From NCBI GenBank assembly GCA_018105865.1, contig CM030834.1, positions 1,787,173 to 1,851,172 on the forward strand: DNA of 64,000 bases, written 5' to 3'. The DNA comes from Metaphire vulgaris (Eukaryota; Annelida; Clitellata; Crassiclitellata; Megascolecidae). Shown one piece after another: positions 57,021 to 64,000 of this stretch (position 1 is its first letter; every line of letters starts with the position of its first letter). Under the pieces are notes generated by a model. It worked only from the letters and a program-made list of their open reading frames with translations. It was not told the origin of the DNA and searched no databases. The position numbers and the translations under genes were made by a program.

Positions 57021-57995
57021 CCGCAACAGGCCAGTAAGAAATGTGGGTGCTGGAAAAAATCAGGGGTGCACTGCCCCTGGAAGATCGGGCTTGTTTTCTT
57101 GCTTGTGAGGGTGAGGATTTTTAAAAAGAAAGGAAGTGCGACTACCTTTTTTGCTCGTCAAGACTTTTAAGAGAGGATAAAGGAAGGTGACGACCTTTTC
57201 TTGCTTGTCAGAACTTTTATCTTGAGAAAAACCGCACCTCTGCTAAAAATTCGTTCCGACGTGCCTCGGCCGCAATATTTCTAGTTGGCTGAATTTCAGC
57301 CGAAAATGTCTCTGACTGACATTTTTCAGCCTAACCGAATTTTAGTCGAATTTTTCATTAGCCGGAAGTTTCTGCTGGAAAAATCCGGCCAAGGGGTTCA
57401 CTTTGTTGGAAGTGTTGTGTGGCTGAGTTGTGGTTTTGGAGACGTTTATGTCGTTTATTACAATTTGGTGACTACGAGTGATGTCGATTTTATCGCGCTG
57501 TTGCTGTTTGACGTATCTGAAGACATCTTGAGTTCTTTCCTGCTCCAAATTTTGGTAAACAGTTCATGCAAGCCACACAATTTACCTGAATGGAAGCCTT
57601 CACCTGAGCCAAGGTGACGTGAATAGGCTCATCAGCGATATCCAGGACAGCTCTGTGGCCAAAATGAAGGCTATAAGACGACATGTTAATCTGTGCGAGA
57701 AATCTATACATATGCACGGACACCAAAGGTTTCAGTATAGATTATGTAAGGAGAATAGAACGCCTTTCGAAAAATCGTGCACACATTTCAAGCGGTATCT
57801 TACAAACATTAACCCCGCTTCATATGCATTTCCGTTAGCTTAATATCTTGAATTTTTCTCTGTCTACAATGGTTCCAAGGTGAAATTAAGATTTATATAT
57901 TGAAACAGCTTGATTTCGTGTAGCGCAATAGTTATTTGGTTGATATACTTACTTACTTTTCATATTTACCTTCATGCTTGACATACTGACAGGAG
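57021..57995. other. Intergenic region upstream of the GPCR
   Basis: No recognisable gene. The sequence just before the GPCR start, cttgacatactgacag followed by GAGATG, resembles a splice acceptor, so a non-coding upstream exon is possible. Confidence 0.4.
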
Positions 57996-59183
57996 ATGTG
58001 GGTCGCGAACGACACGGAACTATACCCAGAGAACAGGACAAGGACAATAGCAGAGGACAGAAGCGATCAATTGGGTTGGTCAGTGGTCGTAACTGGCCTC
58101 TTTCTTGGCCTCATCATCGCCTTCACGCTGTTCGGTAACTGTCTCGTTGTCCTCTCCGTTGTCCTCTTCCGTCCTCTTCGCTCCGTGACCAACCACTTCG
58201 TCGTGTCCCTCGCCGTCGCCGACATCGCCGTTGGCCTTCTCGTCATGCCCCTGTCTGTCCTCGGCCAGGTGGAAGGCCGCTGGCGCCTGGGCTGGACGCT
58301 CTGTCACTTCTGGATGTCCTTCGACGTCACTTCCTGCACGGCGTCAATCCTCCACCTGTGCGTCATTTCCGTCGACCGTTACGTGACAATCACACGCCCG
58401 CTAACCTACAGGATGTCAAGACGGAGGGCGCTGCTCATCATCGTTGCCGTCTGGTCGTGCAGTGGCGCTATATCATTCGTGCCCCTCTTCATCGGCTGGT
58501 CACGCGACGACCCCGAGGGCGATGACGATGACGGGGGGACAACATGTCACATCCGTCCCAACTGGAAGTACGCCGTCGCTTCGTCGGTGACGTCATTCTA
58601 CCTTCCGCTCGTCGTCATGACGACCGTCTACGTCCGGATATTTCGCGTCGCCAGGCGTCAGGCGGCGGAAATAGAATTCCTAGAAAAGAACTTCTTCCGA
58701 CGGAACAAGAAGAGGAGTTACCGTCAAAAGATGATGATCATCCGGAGATTGAGACGGGACGGGAAGGCCATCCGGACCCTGGGGACCTTGATGGGACTGT
58801 TTTGCGTCTGTTGGGTTCCCTTCTTCCTCGTCTACCTCCTGGGGCCCATCTGCGGACCCCGATGTCAGCCAGACCTCGAAGTTGAGGCGGCCATCACGTG
58901 GCTCGGTTACTGCAACAGTTTCGTCAACCCGTGCGTTTACGCTCTGATGAAGAGAGACTTTCGCACGGCGTTCCGTAAGATACTTCGCTGTCGCTGCCGC
59001 CAACGTCACCCGGAAGCTGACGTCAGCACGGACTCTCTGACGTCATCGGCGTCTTCCATTCGTCGTGCGTCGCGTAAATTCGCCGAGGAGATAAGACTCC
59101 GGATATTTAGACAGAGAAATTGCTCCGTCCAATCTACAGCAGTCACAGTTCCTTCGTCCAATACAAAAACCTTCAGGGAATAA
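57996..59183 (+). CDS. Aminergic G-protein-coupled receptor, intronless coding region
   Basis: Intact 395-residue class A receptor at the plasma membrane. Landmarks: N-glycosylation sites Asn5 and Asn13; GN at 47-48 (TM1); LAVAD with Asp76 (TM2); Cys103 and Cys184, the conserved disulphide; Asp110 in TM3, the amine-binding aspartate; DRY 127-129; Trp153 (TM4); Ser196, Ser197 and Ser200 before Pro204 in TM5, positions that contact catechol or phenol hydroxyls; CWVPFF 272-277 (TM6); Trp302, Tyr305 and NPCVY 311-315 (TM7); a CRCRC palmitoylation-type cluster after helix 8. The wording around FVPLFIGW, AIRTLGTLMG and WLGYCNS is nearest, from memory, to beta-type octopamine and related adrenergic-like receptors. 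Octopamine, tyramine, dopamine or another monoamine remain possible. A G+C-rich coding region in AT-rich flanks. Confidence 0.93.
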   Translation: MWVANDTELYPENRTRTIAEDRSDQLGWSVVVTGLFLGLIIAFTLFGNCLVVLSVVLFRPLRSVTNHFVVSLAVADIAVGLLVMPLSVLGQVEGRWRLGWTLCHFWMSFDVTSCTASILHLCVISVDRYVTITRPLTYRMSRRRALLIIVAVWSCSGAISFVPLFIGWSRDDPEGDDDDGGTTCHIRPNWKYAVASSVTSFYLPLVVMTTVYVRIFRVARRQAAEIEFLEKNFFRRNKKRSYRQKMMIIRRLRRDGKAIRTLGTLMGLFCVCWVPFFLVYLLGPICGPRCQPDLEVEAAITWLGYCNSFVNPCVYALMKRDFRTAFRKILRCRCRQRHPEADVSTDSLTSSASSIRRASRKFAEEIRLRIFRQRNCSVQSTAVTVPSSNTKTFRE

Positions 59184-59214
59184 CACCGGTTCATAGAAAC
59201 TCTTTCCAAATCAC

Positions 59215-59912
<698 letters not shown>

Positions 59913-60107
59913 CATCATTGTTCACTAAAATATTCTAGGATTACAAATTATAAAACAAGTTTCAGTTACAGTAAGTCTAGAAATCCAAACAGGCAGTTTT
60001 TAAATAGACTCGAATATTTTAAAACCCATTGTTTTGTATGTTAATCGGAATAAAAATGAATGTGCTTATAAACTAGGTCAACGATTAATTCATGTGCTGC
60101 CTTCGGG

Positions 60108-61830
60108 CTATGGTTGTTCAAGTCTCAGGACCTCACACAAGGGACAAAACATGTGCGAACAGAAATCATCCTGCCATCCGTTTATATTTCTATCTCCATA
60201 GCAGTTTTTGGCGAACGTCATGCAATGTTGTCCTCGACTGGCGCAATCTGGTTCCCCCGGACACCAGTTTGTATACCCTATGGCTTGGTTGTTCCTTGGG
60301 TTTGACTTCCATACAAATGGAGAAGAGCAGTTATCTGAGTTTCGTCGATAGCCGCTAGTCCAGAACCAGTTGTGTCCATGAGAAACGGGACAATCTAGAG
60401 AAAAGAAATCGACCGCTTCTGCAAAATGGTATTTTCACACAAATTTCTAGACATATTATATTGATTCAAGAATAGTAACAAATATAATTAAACAATTAAA
60501 CTAATATGTGGTCAACTCCAGTATAAGTGACTGACAGGGTCGGAGCGACACATTACGCCAGCTCCGCAAGGCAGGGTAGCCAGCTTTTAGGGGCACAGGA
60601 ATCCGGCGTACATACTGTATGTATTGCGGTCAGCCTCTACACATCAAGCAGGCTTCCTGCCGTCGGGGGTGGGGTGGGTGGGGTCAAGGCTTTAACTAAT
60701 CGAACTCAAAAACAAACTACAGTAATTCAAGTGTATATAGCATAGTCATGGGTGTCCACGGAAATTTTTCCAGGGGCAAAACACAATGGTCACGGTTAGT
60801 ATTTTGGCAAGTCAATAATAATTATTCTTACCGTATTCGTTCAGCGTCTCGCTTATAATTTGATTCTCCAGTGGACTGTTGATAACAACCAGATGGGCTT
60901 TGGGATTCATCTCTGTACATTTAGTTTGAGCATCGGTCCAATCCATTGGCTGAAGGACGACTGCATAGCATTTGTTGACCGCATTTACACTGTGGTTGAA
61001 TCCAGCGGGACATGGTTGCACCAGTCTGAGTTCAAACAGAAGATACGAAAGAGCCAATAATTAACTTGATGATATGACTGAGAGAGATAGAGAGAAAACC
61101 AAGCATCAATAATACATTATAAAATACGCAGCTATGTCATTCACGAAATATTGCGAGTACTTTCTTAGAATCTATTATTTGAATGTGGGAATAAGATGTG
61201 AGGACTCAGGCCCTTCGAGAGAAATTCCGGGTCCCTGGGCAATGCAGTCACAAGCCCCGAAAATGGTTGAAAGTTCATGGTTTTCATTGACTTTGTCCCC
61301 AAAAGGTTTTCAAGTTTTCAACAAAATATAGACTACAGATCAAGTGCAAAAAGTGGTGATGACATTTTTGCTTTTCAGACTTTTCGGGGTGTTAAAAGAC
61401 CAGCAATGCTCTCGCCGGGCCACCAAACCGCCTTCAGTGTGCCCCGTGCTAATAAACAGGCCTATTATTGCGTGAGGTAACATTTATGAACCCGCCCGGG
61501 CAACCTACAGATCACAATTTCCCTGGGAATTTTTCCTGTCCCTCTCTAAACGGGCCTGCGAGGACCTTTTATACTTTTTATACTTTATATACTGTCAAGA
61601 TATTTGTGCACAGAGTACGGATATTTGAGTCCAATTTTCAAATCTACAAACGCATTTGAGGAACAGTTATGCTGATCCAATCTTTGATGCAATTTCTGCA
61701 GAGACTGCAAAATGTATTCGAGATTTGAGTTGTAATCTTCGCCGTTGTCTAGATCCGATGTCGTCAGTTGAGCGTCAGAAGAAAATGCAGAGAATAACAA
61801 CTGCAGAAACAGACACACGGTAAAAGACAT
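60108..61830 (-). CDS. Secreted C-type lectin
   Basis: Three exons: 61830-61652, 61025-60832, 60394-60108 (stop 60110-60108); 219 residues. The start MSFTVCLFLQLLFSAFSSDA is a signal peptide. A short helical neck follows (LEYILQSLQKLHQRLDQHN). The lectin domain starts PCPAGFN and contains KCYAVV, MDWTDAQTKC, HLVVINSPLENQIISETL, FWTSGYR, PFVWKSN, YTNWCPGEPDC, NGWQDDFCSHMFCPLCEV. The two canonical disulphides are possible and extra Cys pairs are present. The calcium-site motifs are EPD in place of EPN/QPD, and WQD in place of WND, so sugar preference cannot be predicted. The exon 1 donor (gtttgt) is weak and chosen because its phase fits. Confidence 0.85.
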
Positions 61831-62299
61831 ATTCGCTGCCTCGCAAACGATACAGCTCAAAATTCTGAACAAAACTAAGATAATTACATGGCTTGGTATC
61901 CTTATAATCGCAGCGGAAACCCAATTTCTGCCTGCAATTATATGTGCTAATTTAGTCATGTGTGTGCTGACGTTGTTGATTAGGAAATCAGTACTTTTCA
62001 TGATGACAGCGGGGTCTGGATCTGTCGTTATCCCGGTGTTAGAGCATATGAAATTATGCCTGATAATTTTTCTCATGAGACACTGTAAAACGGATGTTCG
62101 TCAAGCTAGGCCTACTGGATAATTAGCCTGAACGGCGTTTCTCCAACAGCTGTAGCCGAATCGCCGTATAACCCAAGTGTCCTGATCACGCTCCTCAGTT
62201 GATGTTTCATGAACAAGTGTTAAATATGTTTGCATTTAGATACTTGTGCTCTCTACCCGGAGATTCGAAGTCAATGACATGCCGATGAGCCCAACAGAG

Positions 62300-62640
62300 G
62301 CGTGGCCATGGGACGGAGGGTTAGCAACCTCGTGTTCTCAAAGCACTTTGATTCTGTTTGTATTATACGCTCACTATATAACATTCGAGACCTACGCAGA
62401 ATCCGACACTTTATACCTTCCACGGTATTCATTCACCTGGTTAATGTCTTCATATCTAGTCGTCTGGACTATTGCAATTCACTGCACATATTCCAAATCA
62501 AATCTTAAACTCTTGAAAAGAATTCAGAATTTTTCATTTACATTAGAGCCAGCAATGAAACCTTCAAATATTATCACACCACAACCTATCTCAAAACATT
62601 TAACCACCTACTCAAACAAATACTAGCGTTTGAGGCTAAC
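62300..62640 (+). mobile_element. CR1-like LINE fragment, internally deleted
   Basis: IRSLYNIRDLRRIRHFIPS, FIHLVNVFISSRLDYCNSLH matches the RT segment also seen at 59.25 kb; it is followed by a frameshifted KTFNHLLKQIL end. Confidence 0.7.
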
Positions 62641-62939
62641 AGACTAATTAGGCCTACTGTCTCAAATTTCTAAATTCAACTGCAGTAACCAATCAAATTA
62701 GAGCAATTAACTTCATGACAAGCGCTCAAACGTTGCTGAATGTCTTATTATGTCATTTGCATCACATCCGCCATTTATGAAGCGCATCAGCGTAGACACG
62801 AGGATCAATTGGGCCGGTTACTTTATCCGGGGCTTCAGACCGGCCGGTTCGTTCCAATTGTGCAAACAATAAGTGAATTTTTATCATAAGTGAATTTTTA
62901 TCTCGGGGTAGTAAAGCTGCCGAACAACATTTAAAAAAG

Positions 62940-63200
62940 CAAATTATGTTATTTTGGACAGATCATGAGAAAACACGGCCCTTGTCTAGAAAAAGAACTA
63001 ATTCAAGGAACATTATCCAGCGGACGATCACGCAGAAGACCAAGAACAGCCTGGCTAGATAACATAACAACATGGACTGGACTCTCTTTTCAAAACATGA
63101 TTCGGAAAACAGAAGAACGACAGACATGGAGAGATGTTATGCATAGTTTAGACCAAACTCGCATCGAGGATAGCTAAAGAACAGAACAGTAAGACGAAGG
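62940..63200 (+). mobile_element. LINE 3' end (endonuclease-RT C-terminus)
   Basis: LEKELIQGTLSSGRSRRRP, RTAWLDNITTWTGLSFQNMI and RQTWRDVMHSLDQTRIEDS-stop is the widespread C-terminal block of invertebrate non-LTR elements. Confidence 0.75.
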
Positions 63201-63509
63201 TGCACCCGTGCCACCGTCGGCTCATTGCCCGTAGGGTCTGGTGATGATCCTCGGTTTCTTTCACATCAGTCCATGGGTGGCTAAGCCATACATCGGCGGG
63301 CGGCGGCCAACCTTTTCCGCTGAACCTACGGCTACCTTCACAATGCTGCCATTGTCACTCATTATACAACTGCCATCTGGCGAGAGAAGGCTGAGTCAGC
63401 TCGGCAGAATAGAAAGAACTAGTTCTATGACAGTTTTGGTCTCTCAGTAATGAGTCTTTATTAAATTCCTTAAAGTTATAACCTAGCGAATGAAGGCTAA
63501 TTTGACCTT

Positions 63510-63592
63510 AGGCCCTGGGGCTCCTGCGGGAGTTGAACGCGTTCCGACAGCATGCCGCTCTAGAGTCTTACCAATCTGCCACCTTCCCACCA
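63510..63592 (-). repeat. tRNA-derived SINE head
   Basis: The minus strand reads gtggcagattggtaagac (A-box region) and GTTCAACTCCCGC (B-box region), with a degenerate stem. Confidence 0.5.
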
Positions 63593-64000
63593 TAAAGTAA
63601 TAACCAGAGCTATTGAATTCCGATTGGCTAAAAGGCTATAACTCAAAAGCTTCCACCGATGTGGGTCATCGACCACACTGGGGTCTCACAACGCATCCCA
63701 CAGCCCTCTAGTCGGACTAAATGGAGTGTGTCTGTCTGCCTTCATGGTTCCTCACCCCTTCCCTTATTCTCTTACTCTGACTACGTCTCATGGCGGAAGC
63801 TGCCATATCGGTCTTCCAGCTAATATCAACCATTTTGGTAATGCACTTGGCACCAGTTGATAGTCGCTCCGGACAGCAGACACAGTGAACGTTTGCAATA
63901 CTCAAAAATGGCCAAACCGGTTTATGTGGTCATAATATTACACAAATCAGAGACATTTGAGCTATGACCTTTGGCGTTCATCGTAGACATTTAGTGAGCA

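Noticed and set aside
58080..59009. Open frames overlapping the GPCR in other frames and on the minus strand
   Set aside because: Shadows of a G+C-rich coding region; no motifs of their own.
61831..62076. Longer N-terminus for the lectin starting at 62076
   Set aside because: The Met at 61830 is followed directly by a good signal peptide; the upstream extension has no domain and would bury that signal.

Overview
This 64 kb window is nuclear DNA of an animal. The genes are split by GT-AG introns, a ribosomal-protein gene hosts C/D snoRNAs, and most of the remainder is mobile-element debris. The transposon mix (CR1/L2-like and RTE-like LINEs, tRNA- and 5S-derived SINEs, many hAT and TTAA-type miniature elements) and the frequent word TAGGCCTA suggest a marine invertebrate. 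I lean weakly to a deuterostome such as an echinoderm; that is inference, not proof.

Layout. (1) 95-14013 (+): 3' part of a K-Cl cotransporter gene (SLC12A4-7 family). Seven exons are chained by reading phase, with a possible eighth cassette exon, and the introns are loaded with transposons. (2) 14014-17940: gene-poor, with a hAT element and a TA-flanked fold-back element. (3) About 17949-26870 (+): RPL4 (ribosomal protein uL4), eight exons, 396 residues, with two U18 (SNORD18) snoRNAs in its last intron and a GC-AG fourth intron. (4) 28898-35290 and 45022-51548: two diverged copies of one block, each carrying on the minus strand a six-exon gene for a single-pass three-Ig-domain receptor with a tyrosine-rich tail. 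(5) Between them: LINEs, MITEs, a 2.36 kb DNA transposon sitting in a TA microsatellite, a 5S-derived SINE, and a small uncharacterised plus-strand gene whose first exon begins MATAE (38341). (6) 52-57.2 kb: dense hAT elements. (7) 57996-59183 (+): an intact single-exon aminergic GPCR, followed by a CR1 LINE. (8) 60108-61830 (-): a three-exon secreted C-type lectin. (9) 62.3-63.6 kb: LINE and SINE remnants.

The most unusual signals are these. About twenty hAT-like insertions still have their 8-bp target duplications. A subset of those elements is built almost entirely from short iterated motifs. The duplicated Ig receptor has a membrane-distal domain that differs at about a third of positions while the next domain is nearly identical. 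The Ig block duplication also supplies pre-insertion empty sites that date several MITEs. Exon joins were made by hand from splice signals, reading phase and family resemblance; none is confirmed by transcript data.
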